Assembly (NCBI GenBank): GCA_902530325.1
Contig: CACAAB010000003.1
Coordinates: forward strand, 1-64,000
Direction: 5' to 3'
From: an uncultured SAR116 cluster alpha proteobacterium
GTDB lineage: Bacteria > Pseudomonadota > Alphaproteobacteria > Puniceispirillales > Marisalimonadaceae
Length of the DNA stretch: 64,000 nt
Shown here: positions 7,858-15,716 of the stretch, in pieces
Layout of the letters: each line of letters starts with the position of its first letter
Position numbering within the stretch: the stretch's first letter is position 1
Program-made: the position numbers and the translations under genes
The notes under the pieces: generated by a model
Told to the model about the DNA's origin: nothing
The model's database searches: none
What the model saw: only the letters and a program-made list of their open reading frames with translations

Positions 7858-7923
7858 TGTAGACTAAATTGTAGACTGATTAATTATTAATATATAAAAT
7901 CTAGTTAAATCAGATGATTAAAA
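7858..7923. repeat. Island repeat B, copy 2
   Basis: Second copy of the 66-bp repeat, directly after the nicotinamidase gene. Ends of the two copies are identical and most differences are in the middle, so copies have diverged a little since duplication. Confidence 0.7.
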
Positions 7924-8089
7924 TGGAATAACGAGGAGGTTGTCTCCGTTATAATATGCTAATAAAGGGTGTATTTAATTTCCTTTCAAATATAATTCAA
8001 TATTCATAAATTATCTGACCTTTATGTGATAAATTGAGTTATAAACATTGGTACAATCTGCAAAGCAAAATTGTAAGGCAAAATATTAA

Positions 8090-8584
8090 GTGAGCTTTTT
8101 AGACATATCCTTATTTTTATCTGTGTTATTCTATGCTTTAGCAACTGGATTTATTCTAACGTATGCAATTGTTGTAATGCCGGGTTTATCAAAACTTGAT
8201 GACAAAGAGTTTATAAAAGCATTTCAGGTTACAGATGGGATTATTCAAAACAACCAACCAATTTTTATATTAATTTGGTTAGGTTCGATTATATCTGTTC
8301 TTAGTACAATTATAGTCTCTATATTTAGTTTAGGAATATTAGAGGCTTGGTTAATAATTTTTACAAGTGTTGTTTATTTGTTAGGAGTAGGGGTTATTAC
8401 AATAACAATACATTTACCACTTAATAGACATATCCAAAAAATTGATATTAATTCAACTAATCCTCACACATTAAATGATGAGCGTAATAATTTTGAAACA
8501 AAATGGAATTTTTTTAATAATATTAGAACTTGTATTGCTGTTTTTGTTGTTTTGATTTTTCTTTTAATATTAACCATGCATTGA
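8090..8584 (+). CDS. DUF1772 integral membrane protein
   Basis: Membrane protein of 164 residues with four hydrophobic segments (about 6-28, 58-80, 85-107 and 142-162). The conserved features of DUF1772 (anthrone oxygenase-like) are present: a short loop with VMPGLSKLDD after helix 1, the HLPLNRHI segment after helix 3 and the W-x-x-x-N-x-x-R-T segment before helix 4 (KWNFFNNIRT). The function of most members is unknown. The start is GTG at 8090 with AAGG about 12 bases upstream. It stands alone as island cargo, between two 18-bp near-identical sequences (7943-7960 and 8604-8621). Confidence 0.72.
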   Translation: MSFLDISLFLSVLFYALATGFILTYAIVVMPGLSKLDDKEFIKAFQVTDGIIQNNQPIFILIWLGSIISVLSTIIVSIFSLGILEAWLIIFTSVVYLLGVGVITITIHLPLNRHIQKIDINSTNPHTLNDERNNFETKWNFFNNIRTCIAVFVVLIFLLILTMH

Positions 8585-8720
8585 TAAATAGTACAGTTTG
8601 TCCTCTCCGCCATAATATACTTTTAATATATTGATATTATTATATTTTTATATTTAGTATATTTTTTACCCATAATCCTACCTACAACAAATGTAATCTT
8701 AAATACAAACATTGTTAGGG

Positions 8721-8809
8721 TTACTGCACCCTTTCCTCAATCAACATTAGTCAATGGTCAGGGGGTGGTCTACCCATTGACCGTAGTCCATGGAACACTG
8801 ACCAGGGTT
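8721..8809. repeat. Island repeat A, copy 2
   Basis: Second, almost full-length copy of the compound palindromic repeat of 6813-6900, in the same orientation. Compensating differences are few. It sits 23 bp before a remnant of a second integrase. Confidence 0.75.
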
Positions 8810-8832
8810 CAATGATGGGTTGAATGATTTGA

Positions 8833-8964
8833 TTTCTTGTTATTTTAGTTGCATTAATTAGAGGTCATAAAGTCGCCAGTCAATTGTTTACCTATTTACA
8901 GGTCAAGCTTGAACAAAACATACAACCTTATGATTCGTTAAATCTAAATATAGATCAGATTTAG
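8833..8964 (+). pseudogene. C-terminal remnant of a second tyrosine integrase
   Basis: An open stretch without a start codon encodes LIRGHKVASQLFTYLQV, which aligns with [17 protein letters not shown] at the end of the island integrase, including the catalytic histidine and nucleophile tyrosine. The rest of the gene is missing. The reading ends at a TAG (8962-8964) that overlaps the 3' end of the convergent GTPase gene. It shows that a related element was here before, or that the integrase end was duplicated. Confidence 0.72.
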
Positions 8965-10010
8965 TTTAATTCATTTTCTCCGAGTATTTTAAATAAATCG
9001 TCTATATTATCTTTTTTTATATTTTTGGTAATAAAAACTAGACGTGATTGCTTATCTTCGCTTGGCCATTTTTCCAACCACTCTAAAGGATGGAAAATAT
9101 GCTGAACGCCATGAATAACAGCTGGACAGCTCTGTCCTTTTATATTAAGGATACCTTTAATTCTAAGTATATTCTCACCCATCTGACTCATAAGTAATTC
9201 CAGAAAAAAATTTACTGACGTCATACTTACTGGTTGGCTTGTTACCATTGCAAAAGTCTCTATGTCGTCACCATGCCGATTTACATCATGTTTGTGATGA
9301 TAATGATGATTGTGCAAATGATTAGTAGATTTATTTTTTTCAATATCTAGCCACTCTCTTACGTTCCAATCTTTATTTTGTGGGTTATAATCATTTAATC
9401 CTAATAACTTTGATACTGGCAAAGAGTTCTTATCACTTTCAATTATAGTAACTTTTGGGTTAATTGCTTTGATCCTCTTGGTTAAAGAATTTACTTTTTC
9501 TTTATCTGCAATGTCGGTCTTACTTAATATAATTCTGTCTGCAAAAGCTGTTTGCTTTACCGCTTCTTCATGAGCGTTGTATGTAGAATCACCATTTATT
9601 GCATCAACAACAGTAACCACGCCATCTATTGAGTAAATTCTTTGAAGATCCAAAGATGTCATTAGAGTATGAATAATAGGAACAGGATCAGCTAGACCTG
9701 TTGTTTCGATTATCACATGATTGAAAGGTGAAACTTCCCCCTTTTCCATTTTTTTTAAAAGATTGAGAAGTGTTGTTTTTAGATCACCTTGAATTGTACA
9801 ACAAATACACCCATTTTGTAATTCAATGACCTTTTCATCAGTAGTTTCAATTAAATCATGATCTAAACCAACTTCCCCAAATTCATTAATAATAATAGCT
9901 GCATTAGCCATCTGTTTTTGTTTTATTAAAGAGGATAAAATAGTAGTTTTTCCACTTCCTAAAAAGCCGGTTAAAACTGTAATTGAAATATTTTTTGGAA
10001 ATGAAGACAT
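8961..10010 (-). CDS. COG0523 (CobW-like) GTPase, probable zinc metallochaperone
   Basis: G3E-family GTPase of COG0523, about 349 residues. Walker A GFLGSGKTT is at 15-23, the diagnostic metal motif CICC at 68-71, ETTGLADP is the switch region, and a His-rich loop (HLHNHHYHHKH) precedes the C-terminal CobW_C domain. The family hydrolyses GTP to hand metal to client enzymes; a CobW role in cobalamin synthesis is unlikely with no cob genes present. The ATG at 10010 was chosen over an upstream TTG. It is divergent from the GTP cyclohydrolase gene, and a Zur-type palindrome lies between them, so zinc delivery to that enzyme in zinc starvation is a good hypothesis. Confidence 0.87.
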   Translation of the reverse strand: MSSFPKNISITVLTGFLGSGKTTILSSLIKQKQMANAAIIINEFGEVGLDHDLIETTDEKVIELQNGCICCTIQGDLKTTLLNLLKKMEKGEVSPFNHVIIETTGLADPVPIIHTLMTSLDLQRIYSIDGVVTVVDAINGDSTYNAHEEAVKQTAFADRIILSKTDIADKEKVNSLTKRIKAINPKVTIIESDKNSLPVSKLLGLNDYNPQNKDWNVREWLDIEKNKSTNHLHNHHYHHKHDVNRHGDDIETFAMVTSQPVSMTSVNFFLELLMSQMGENILRIKGILNIKGQSCPAVIHGVQHIFHPLEWLEKWPSEDKQSRLVFITKNIKKDNIDDLFKILGENELN

Positions 10011-10048
10011 AATCAATTAAATTAGTTTGCTTAAATATTATATATATT

Positions 10049-10066
10049 GTTATGTTATAACATTAC
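10049..10066. promoter_or_regulatory. Zur-type operator between cobW-like gene and folE
   Basis: The 18-bp imperfect palindrome GTTATGTTATAACATTAC has a perfect 12-bp core (ATGTTATAACAT). It matches the general form of proteobacterial Zur boxes and is identical to the box at 14172-14189. It lies 38 bp before the GTPase start and 24 bp before folE, placed to repress both divergent promoters when zinc is sufficient. Confidence 0.72.
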
Positions 10067-10090
10067 TAGTAACTTAAAAAAAGTGAGCAA

Positions 10091-10696
10091 ATGAAAAATA
10101 AATCTGAAAACTCTAACATTATTAAATTTAATCCAGATCCTTCTCGTGAAGAAGCTATGAGTGCTGTCAAAACACTTATTGCTTGGGCTGGAGACAACCC
10201 CAGTAGAGAAGGTTTAATTGAAACTCCTAAAAGAGTTGTGGATGCTTATAAAGAGTTTTTTGAGGGATACAGTCAAAACCCTGATGAGATTTTATCAAAG
10301 ACTTTTGAAGAAGTTGAAGGCTACGATGAGATGGTACTGATAAAAAATATTAGATTAGAATCTCACTGTGAACATCATATAGTTCCAATTCTTGGTATAG
10401 CTCATGTAGCATATATGCCTAACAAACGAGTTGTTGGAATAAGCAAATTAGCAAGATTAGTGGATGTTTATGCAAAAAGACTTCAAATACAAGAAACATT
10501 AACTTCACAAATTGCTGAGACAATTCAAAGAGTTTTAGACCCCTTAGGCGTTGCTGTAATTATAGATGCATCTCATCAATGTATGACAACTAGAGGAGTT
10601 CATAAACCTGAATCAAGTACAGTTACTAAACGGATGCTTGGTGTTTTTAAAGATGATGCAGAGATAAGATCTGAATTTATGCAATTAATAACGTAG
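10091..10696 (+). CDS. folE: GTP cyclohydrolase I (zinc type, FolE1)
   Basis: GTP cyclohydrolase I, 201 residues, the usual length. It converts GTP to dihydroneopterin triphosphate, the first step of folate synthesis. The zinc ligands are present: C93 and H96 in SHCEHH and C164 in SHQCMTTRG, a spacing of 71 residues as in the E. coli enzyme. [20 protein letters not shown] is the signature helix. It is thus the zinc-dependent FolE1 type, not the zinc-independent FolE2. Being downstream of a Zur-type box and divergent from a COG0523 GTPase is notable, because a zinc enzyme is being raised under zinc limitation; this parallels ZagA support of FolE in Bacillus subtilis. Confidence 0.95.
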   Translation: MKNKSENSNIIKFNPDPSREEAMSAVKTLIAWAGDNPSREGLIETPKRVVDAYKEFFEGYSQNPDEILSKTFEEVEGYDEMVLIKNIRLESHCEHHIVPILGIAHVAYMPNKRVVGISKLARLVDVYAKRLQIQETLTSQIAETIQRVLDPLGVAVIIDASHQCMTTRGVHKPESSTVTKRMLGVFKDDAEIRSEFMQLIT

Positions 10697-10720
10697 AAAA
10701 ATAAAAATTAATTAAAAGAC

Positions 10721-10903
10721 TTAAATTTGATCTTTAATCGTCTTGTTTCTTTTTTGTAAAATTTTTTGAAGATTTTTAATGTCGTAAGGCTTGAGACTTT
10801 TCCATTTTCTAGTCTCATCTCTTGTTCGGCCACATCCTAAACACCATCCATTTGGACCAATAAATTTACAAACATCAATGCAAGGACTTTTAGCTTTTTT
10901 CAT
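10721..10903 (-). CDS. DUF1289 small cysteine-rich protein
   Basis: Small protein of 60 residues with the DUF1289 pattern: PCIDVC (C8, C12) then WCLGCGRTRDE (C21, C24) and a conserved tryptophan (KWKSL). Four cysteines suggest an Fe-S cluster or zinc site, but the function is unknown. It is the last gene of the minus-strand importer operon, 36 bp after the permease, and ends 24 bp before the convergent folE stop. Confidence 0.85.
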   Translation of the reverse strand: MKKAKSPCIDVCKFIGPNGWCLGCGRTRDETRKWKSLKPYDIKNLQKILQKRNKTIKDQI

Positions 10904-10939
10904 TTTAATTTTACCTATGTAAACTCAAAGTTTAAATTA

Positions 10940-11989
10940 TTAATTATTTCTTCTGAGAAGCCACACAAAAAAAATTCCACCTACTAATCCAGTAACAATT
11001 CCAATCGGCATATCCTCAGGAGGCATTATTTTTCGAGCAGCAATATCTGCCCAAAGTAAAAAAATTGCTCCTAGCAATGCTGAGAGAGGTAAAACTCGAA
11101 AGTAATCTCCTCCAACGAACATTCTTACTATATGAGGAACCATTAAACCAACAAATCCGATTATACCAGAAAATGCTACCATAACACCAGTAATAAGCGA
11201 GCATACTACAAAAATAATAAAACGAAATTTTGTTACATTTATTCCAAGAGTTGAGGCTGTCTCATCACCAACAGTCATGGCATTTAATACTCTTGCTTGA
11301 CTAAAAAGCCAAAGTCCACAAATTAACAAAACTATAAGAGGATAAATCAGTTGATTCCATTGAGCTAAACCTAAGCCCCCTAACATCCAAAAAACAACAG
11401 TATGAGTAGCTTTTGGATCACCAAGAAAAATCAAAATATTGGCACATGACATGATTATAAAAGATACTGCCACGCCAGCTAAAACCAAACGATCTGCACT
11501 TGTAGAACTTGTTAATCTTGAGACTATCAAAACTATAAATGTTGCAAAAAGAGCACCTAGAAATGCTAACAGTGGGACAGTTAACAAACCAATAAATAAT
11601 CCAGTATGCAATAGAGCTAGAATTGCTCCAAAAGCACCACCAGAAGAAATGCCTAACAGGTGTGGGTCAGCTAATAAATTACGTGTAACTGATTGTAAGC
11701 TAGCACCCACAACTGCAAGTCCTGATCCAACCATTATTGCTAATATAGTGCGGGGAAATCTAATATCCCAGACAATTGCCTCTTTTCCTTTTGACCAAGT
11801 CTGTTCAATAAGATCCGGCGAAAATTTATTTAATATAATTCCCCAAACAGTACTGGTATGGACAGAAACAGCGCCTACAGATATTCCAATTGATAATGAT
11901 ATAAACAATAATATTGATCCCAAACAGAAAAATGAAATTACTTTTCTGTTTGGTTTCATCATTTCATAATTTACTACTTTTGAGGCCAA
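10940..11989 (-). CDS. FecCD/BtuC-type ABC transporter permease
   Basis: Polytopic permease of the FecCD/BtuC family, up to 349 residues with about ten membrane helices. Family segments are clear: WDIRFPRTILAIMVGSGLAVVGA, DPHLLGISSGGAFGA, and near the end GFVGLMVPHIVRM and the C-terminal PPEDMPIGIVTGLVGG with a short arginine tail. It works as a dimer with the ATPase and binding protein encoded just upstream to import a metal chelate or corrinoid-like compound. The start is TTG at 11989 with AGGA about ten bases away, or ATG at 11962 (MMKPNRK), which looks more like relatives. Confidence 0.92.
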   Translation of the reverse strand: MASKVVNYEMMKPNRKVISFFCLGSILLFISLSIGISVGAVSVHTSTVWGIILNKFSPDLIEQTWSKGKEAIVWDIRFPRTILAIMVGSGLAVVGASLQSVTRNLLADPHLLGISSGGAFGAILALLHTGLFIGLLTVPLLAFLGALFATFIVLIVSRLTSSTSADRLVLAGVAVSFIIMSCANILIFLGDPKATHTVVFWMLGGLGLAQWNQLIYPLIVLLICGLWLFSQARVLNAMTVGDETASTLGINVTKFRFIIFVVCSLITGVMVAFSGIIGFVGLMVPHIVRMFVGGDYFRVLPLSALLGAIFLLWADIAARKIMPPEDMPIGIVTGLVGGIFFVWLLRRNN

Positions 11990-11994
11990 AACAT

Positions 11995-12945
11995 CTATTT
12001 CCTGAATGCCTTAGCTAATTTTTTGATTGCTTTAATGTTACGTGGACCAGGTGTGGCTTCCACATATTCCAATGTTACAAAGCGATCATTTTTGACTGCA
12101 TCTATATTTGCGAAAGCTGGATTAGACATCATGAATTTTCTTTTTTGTTCTGCTGTAACTTTTCCATAATTAACAATAACAACTATCTCAGGATTTCTAT
12201 CAATAACTTCTTCCCAAGTTACTGTACCCCAACTTTTTTGAAAATCGTCCATTATGTTGATACCTCCTGCAGCTTCAATAAGAGCGGTTGGCATAGCATA
12301 GCGTCCAGCTGTAAAAGGAGTGTCTTCACCACTGTCATAAACAAAAACTTTCTTTGTAGGTATAGATTCAAGTTTTTGAGTAAATTTTTTAAGGTCTGAT
12401 CTATATGCATCAACTAATTTTTTAGCACGATTTTCAATTTGAAATATAAGACCCAAATTTAAAAGATCATTATACATATCATCCATACTAACTTTTTTTT
12501 TAGTCATTATGTGGATACAACTTTCAGTTAATTCGTAAACATTAATTCCAAATGGTTTTAATGTTTCTGGTGTAACTTCTCCGCCAACCTTCATACCATA
12601 ATTCCAGCCAGCAAAGAAAAAATCCGCATCTGCTCCAACTAAAACTTCTTTTGTTGGGTACTTTGGTGATAATTCTGGTAATTGCTTAACTCCTAAACGC
12701 ATTTCTTCGTCTAATGTTTTCCAACCAGATATACCCGTATATCCAACCATCTTGTCAGAGAGACCAAGAACAAGCATCATTTCTGTTAAATTAACATCAT
12801 TAGATATTGCCCTTTGGGGAGGACTGTCAAAAGTCACAGTTCGATTACAACTATCTACTGAAACTTTACTTAAAGCCAAACTATTAAAACTTATTATTAG
12901 AAAAAAACTCAAAATAAATATTTTTAATTTAAAAGCTAAATTCAT
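11995..12945 (-). CDS. FepB/BtuF-type ABC transporter substrate-binding protein
   Basis: Periplasmic substrate-binding protein of the helical-backbone (FepB/BtuF) class, 316 residues. It has a signal peptide (hydrophobic 7-24, cleavage likely near LALSKVS), then NLTEMMLVLGL, a binding-pocket region with ADADFFFAGWNYGM and TPFTAGRYAMP, and a C-terminal ATPGPRNIKAIKKLAKAF. It has no lipobox. It captures the ligand for the permease and ATPase. The Zur-linked setting suggests a zinc chelate; heme, siderophore or cobalamin cannot be excluded from sequence. Ten bases separate it from the ATPase gene. Confidence 0.9.
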   Translation of the reverse strand: MNLAFKLKIFILSFFLIISFNSLALSKVSVDSCNRTVTFDSPPQRAISNDVNLTEMMLVLGLSDKMVGYTGISGWKTLDEEMRLGVKQLPELSPKYPTKEVLVGADADFFFAGWNYGMKVGGEVTPETLKPFGINVYELTESCIHIMTKKKVSMDDMYNDLLNLGLIFQIENRAKKLVDAYRSDLKKFTQKLESIPTKKVFVYDSGEDTPFTAGRYAMPTALIEAAGGINIMDDFQKSWGTVTWEEVIDRNPEIVVIVNYGKVTAEQKRKFMMSNPAFANIDAVKNDRFVTLEYVEATPGPRNIKAIKKLAKAFRK

Positions 12946-12955
12946 AATTTTCTCC

Positions 12956-13741
12956 TTAATGTAAATGAAATGTTATTTGTTTGGAGTTACTTGGTGTCAA
13001 CAATTCGTGACACGCTTTCACCCTAAAAGCTTCTGAGATGTTACTTTCAGAAAGAATTAAATTTGGTTTACCAAAACCTAAAGCGCAACCATCCTTCAAT
13101 AGAAGGATTTCATCGCAATTACTTCTAGCCATATTCAGGTCATGAAGAGATGTAATAACAGTAATTGATAAATCTTTTAAAAGATTTAAGATTTCAAGTT
13201 GTTGACGAATATCTAAATGATTAGTTGGTTCGTCTAAAATTAATATATCAGGTTCTTGAGCTAACGCTCTAGCTATCATTACACGCTGACGTTCACCACC
13301 AGATAAAGTATTTAAGTGTCGATTTTCGAATTTATTTAAAGAAAGACGATCAATTGATGATTGCACAATTTTTTTATCATTTTTACTGTTTGAATTACTT
13401 AACCATTTAGAATAAGGAGTACGCCCTAAAGTAACAATTTCTCTCACAGTTAATGAAAAATCTGAGAAATTTTCTTGTAAAACTGTTGCAACAGAACAAG
13501 CTACCTGACGAGAAGTCAATTTCCATATATCAATACCATTAATTTTAACTTTTCCTGTTGTTGGCTTATAATAACGATACAACAACCTCAATAGAGTTGA
13601 TTTTCCTGCACCATTTGGCCCTACTACGCCAAGTATTTTTCTTGGGCTTAATTTAAAACTTAAAGGATAGAGAATTTTCTGTTTTTTTTGTTTAACAGAC
13701 CAACTTACATCATCAACAGTAATACCCAAACCTTTTTGCAT
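12956..13741 (-). CDS. FepC/BtuD-type ABC transporter ATP-binding protein
   Basis: ATPase subunit of 261 residues that powers the FecCD-type importer. Walker A GPNGAGKS is in residues 36-43, the Q-loop in VATVLQENFSDF, signature LSGGERQR, Walker B ILILDEPTNHLD and the H-loop in TSLHDLN. Four bases separate it from the DUF1636 gene upstream and ten from the binding-protein gene downstream, so the four genes form one operon starting at the Zur-type box at 14172. Confidence 0.95.
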   Translation of the reverse strand: MQKGLGITVDDVSWSVKQKKQKILYPLSFKLSPRKILGVVGPNGAGKSTLLRLLYRYYKPTTGKVKINGIDIWKLTSRQVACSVATVLQENFSDFSLTVREIVTLGRTPYSKWLSNSNSKNDKKIVQSSIDRLSLNKFENRHLNTLSGGERQRVMIARALAQEPDILILDEPTNHLDIRQQLEILNLLKDLSITVITSLHDLNMARSNCDEILLLKDGCALGFGKPNLILSESNISEAFRVKACHELLTPSNSKQITFHLH

Positions 13742-13745
13742 TTTC

Positions 13746-14159
13746 TTAACTTTTATATAGATATGTTACTAGATCGGAGTTACTTACGATAGAAGGAAGC
13801 CTTCCAAGTATGTTAGGTCTGAAAAGTTGAGGTCTTTCTCCTCTTCTCAAAAACCCATTTGGTGAGTTTGAATATGTTCTTATTAAATTAAATAATTGAC
13901 TTGTAAACTCCTGATTGTCAGGGATTATGTCACCAAAAACATAGGTAAAATTATTTTCTGATGTTAGAGAAATTACACATGATCTTTTACACTGACTCAT
14001 ACAAGCAACTGATCTAACTTTTAAATTTAGTATTTTATTATTTTTTATTTTATTAAGAAAATTATCTAAAAATCTTTGTCCACCACGACTTTTTAGATCA
14101 TCCTCTTTGCCATCTCGGCATCTGTTACAGATTGATAATATTGTTTTATTCGTATTCAT
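13746..14159 (-). CDS. DUF1636 (COG5469) predicted metal-binding protein
   Basis: Protein of 137 residues matching DUF1636/COG5469, with a thioredoxin-like ferredoxin pattern: C11 and C14 in CNRCRDG and C53, C57, C61 in CMSQCKRSC, then a conserved C-terminal FLRRGERPQLFR segment. The clustered cysteines could hold an Fe-S cluster or metal. It is the first gene of the importer operon; a Zur-type box lies 13 bp before its start. Its function is unknown; relatives are found near COG0523 GTPases and metal importers, which I state from family memory. Confidence 0.8.
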   Translation of the reverse strand: MNTNKTILSICNRCRDGKEDDLKSRGGQRFLDNFLNKIKNNKILNLKVRSVACMSQCKRSCVISLTSENNFTYVFGDIIPDNQEFTSQLFNLIRTYSNSPNGFLRRGERPQLFRPNILGRLPSIVSNSDLVTYLYKS

Positions 14160-14171
14160 GATTTAAATTAT

Positions 14172-14189
14172 GTTATGTTATAACATTAC
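14172..14189. promoter_or_regulatory. Zur-type operator before the importer operon
   Basis: Exactly the same 18 bases as at 10049-10066 (GTTATGTTATAACATTAC). It ends 13 bp before the DUF1636 start on the minus strand and would block that promoter. A third, variant box is 35 bp to the right. Confidence 0.75.
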
Positions 14190-14223
14190 ATTTATTATTT
14201 AAAGATTCAGCTGTCAACAAAAT

Positions 14224-14241
14224 GTTACGTTATAACGTTGC
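14224..14241. promoter_or_regulatory. Zur-type operator before the zur gene
   Basis: GTTACGTTATAACGTTGC, a variant of the other two boxes with a perfect inner palindrome (ACGTTATAACGT). The two changes in the core are symmetric, so the dyad is kept. It lies 55 bp before the regulator gene and suggests autoregulation. Confidence 0.7.
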
Positions 14242-14296
14242 ATATTGAAAATTAATTGATATATTAAGTCAGACTTTTCAAAGTTAGGGATTACTG

Positions 14297-14692
14297 ATGT
14301 CAGTTATAAAAAATCGTTTAACACATGCAGATCGTATTTTTAATTTTCTAAAAAAACAAAAAAAACCTTTAACAGCTTATGAAATACTTGAGTTGATGAG
14401 GGTAGAAGGAATTAATGCCGTTACTACAGTATACAGAGGGCTTGATAAATTAAATAAAAAAGGATTAATTCATCGCATCGAGTCGTTAAATTCTTGGACA
14501 GTATGTTGCGGATCACATAAAAATAAAATTCCAGTTTTTGAAATCTGCAATGACTGTGGTGATGTAAAAGAGCATTTAGATCAAAAATTAACTGATAATA
14601 TTAAAAATCTCTCTGATAGAACCGGATTTAGGGCTGACAATCCAGTTCTTGAAATACACGGGCTTTGCAACAATTGCTCAACTAACTTATAA
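14297..14692 (+). CDS. zur: Fur-family regulator, probable Zur
   Basis: Fur-family repressor, 131 residues. The winged-helix N terminus has the recognition segment TTVYRGLDKL (43-52). The C-terminal dimerisation domain has the structural zinc pairs CNDC (C84, C87) and CNNC (C124, C127), with HGLC as in Zur proteins, and CC at 70-71 near the expected sensory site. I call it Zur rather than Fur or PerR because of the flanking palindromes and the COG0523 genes in the same operon. It begins the plus-strand operon zur, GTPase, WD40, small protein, and probably controls all three promoter sites on the island. Confidence 0.85.
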   Translation: MSVIKNRLTHADRIFNFLKKQKKPLTAYEILELMRVEGINAVTTVYRGLDKLNKKGLIHRIESLNSWTVCCGSHKNKIPVFEICNDCGDVKEHLDQKLTDNIKNLSDRTGFRADNPVLEIHGLCNNCSTNL

Positions 14693-14709
14693 TTTAAAAG
14701 GATTAAGAC

Positions 14710-15684
14710 ATGAATAATACTTCTGAACAAGTTCCTGTAACAGTTTTGACTGGATTTCTTGGAGCTGGAAAAACAACTCTTCTAAATAGAATACTTACAG
14801 AACAACATGGTAAACGGTATGCAGTCATTGTAAATGAATTTGGTGAACAAGGAATCGACAATGATCTTGTCGTAGATGCTGATGAAGAAGTTTTTGAAAT
14901 GAATAACGGATGTATTTGCTGCACAGTAAGAGGTGATTTAATTAGAATACTTGGTGGCCTTATGAAAAGAGCAGACAAACTTGACGCTATAATTGTAGAA
15001 ACAACAGGACTTGCAGACCCCGCTCCAGTTGCTCAAACTTTTTTTGTAGATCAGGATGTATCTGATAAAACTAAGCTGGATGCAATAGTCACCGTTGCAG
15101 ACGCAGTGCATCTTAGTAATCAGCTTGGTGAACACCATGAAGCTGAAGAACAGATAGCATTCGCTGACATTGTTTTACTTAATAAAATTGATCTTGTAGA
15201 TGACAACTCAATTAATAAGGTTAAAGCAAGAATTAAAAAAATTAATCCATATGCAAAAATTGTCAAAACTAATCGTTGTGATATTCCACTTAATGAAGTT
15301 TTAGGACTTAATGCATTTAGTTTAGATCGTGTTTTAGAAGTTGAACCTGATTTCTTAGATTCTGACCACGCCCATGAACACGATGATGATGTAACAAGCA
15401 TGTCATTTGTTTCTGAAACTCCATTAGATATGGACAAATTTCAATCCTGGTTTGGAAATTTATTACAAACACACGGACAAGATATTCTAAGATCTAAGGG
15501 CATATTAAGTTTTGAAGGTAAAGATGAACGTTATGTCTTTCAAGGTGTGCATATGCTCATGGACGCGTCTCCAATGGGCACTTGGCCTGAAGGAAAAGAG
15601 CGTAATTCAAGAGTAGTTTTTATAGGTCGAAATCTTGAAAGTATGGGTCTTGATGAAGGTTTTGAGGGATGTAAATTGAATTAA
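14710..15684 (+). CDS. COG0523 (CobW-like) GTPase, second copy
   Basis: Second G3E GTPase of COG0523 in the window, 324 residues. Walker [10 protein letters not shown] at 15-23, CICC at 68-71, [11 protein letters not shown], the guanine-specificity motif NKID, and a CobW_C domain ending in the conserved RLVF-like [10 protein letters not shown]. The metal-binding loop is short and mixed (HAHEHDDD) rather than the long His-rich loop of the first copy, so the two paralogs may differ in metal affinity or client. It lies 17 bp after zur with an AAGGA ribosome site and precedes the WD40 gene, so it is in the Zur operon. Confidence 0.88.
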   Translation: MNNTSEQVPVTVLTGFLGAGKTTLLNRILTEQHGKRYAVIVNEFGEQGIDNDLVVDADEEVFEMNNGCICCTVRGDLIRILGGLMKRADKLDAIIVETTGLADPAPVAQTFFVDQDVSDKTKLDAIVTVADAVHLSNQLGEHHEAEEQIAFADIVLLNKIDLVDDNSINKVKARIKKINPYAKIVKTNRCDIPLNEVLGLNAFSLDRVLEVEPDFLDSDHAHEHDDDVTSMSFVSETPLDMDKFQSWFGNLLQTHGQDILRSKGILSFEGKDERYVFQGVHMLMDASPMGTWPEGKERNSRVVFIGRNLESMGLDEGFEGCKLN

Positions 15685-15716
15685 ATAACACTCATAATTT
15701 CAATAATTAAATCAAA

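Noticed and set aside
6813-8809. CRISPR array from repeated sequences
   Set aside because: Two or three long repeats separated by whole genes, no regular short spacers, and no cas genes.
11439-11969. A 176-codon open frame opposite the permease gene
   Set aside because: It is the reverse-strand shadow of a well-supported FecCD permease and has no recognisable domain.
8961-15684. Cobalamin biosynthesis role of the two CobW-like genes
   Set aside because: No other cob genes are near; Zur-type boxes and folE point to zinc handling instead.
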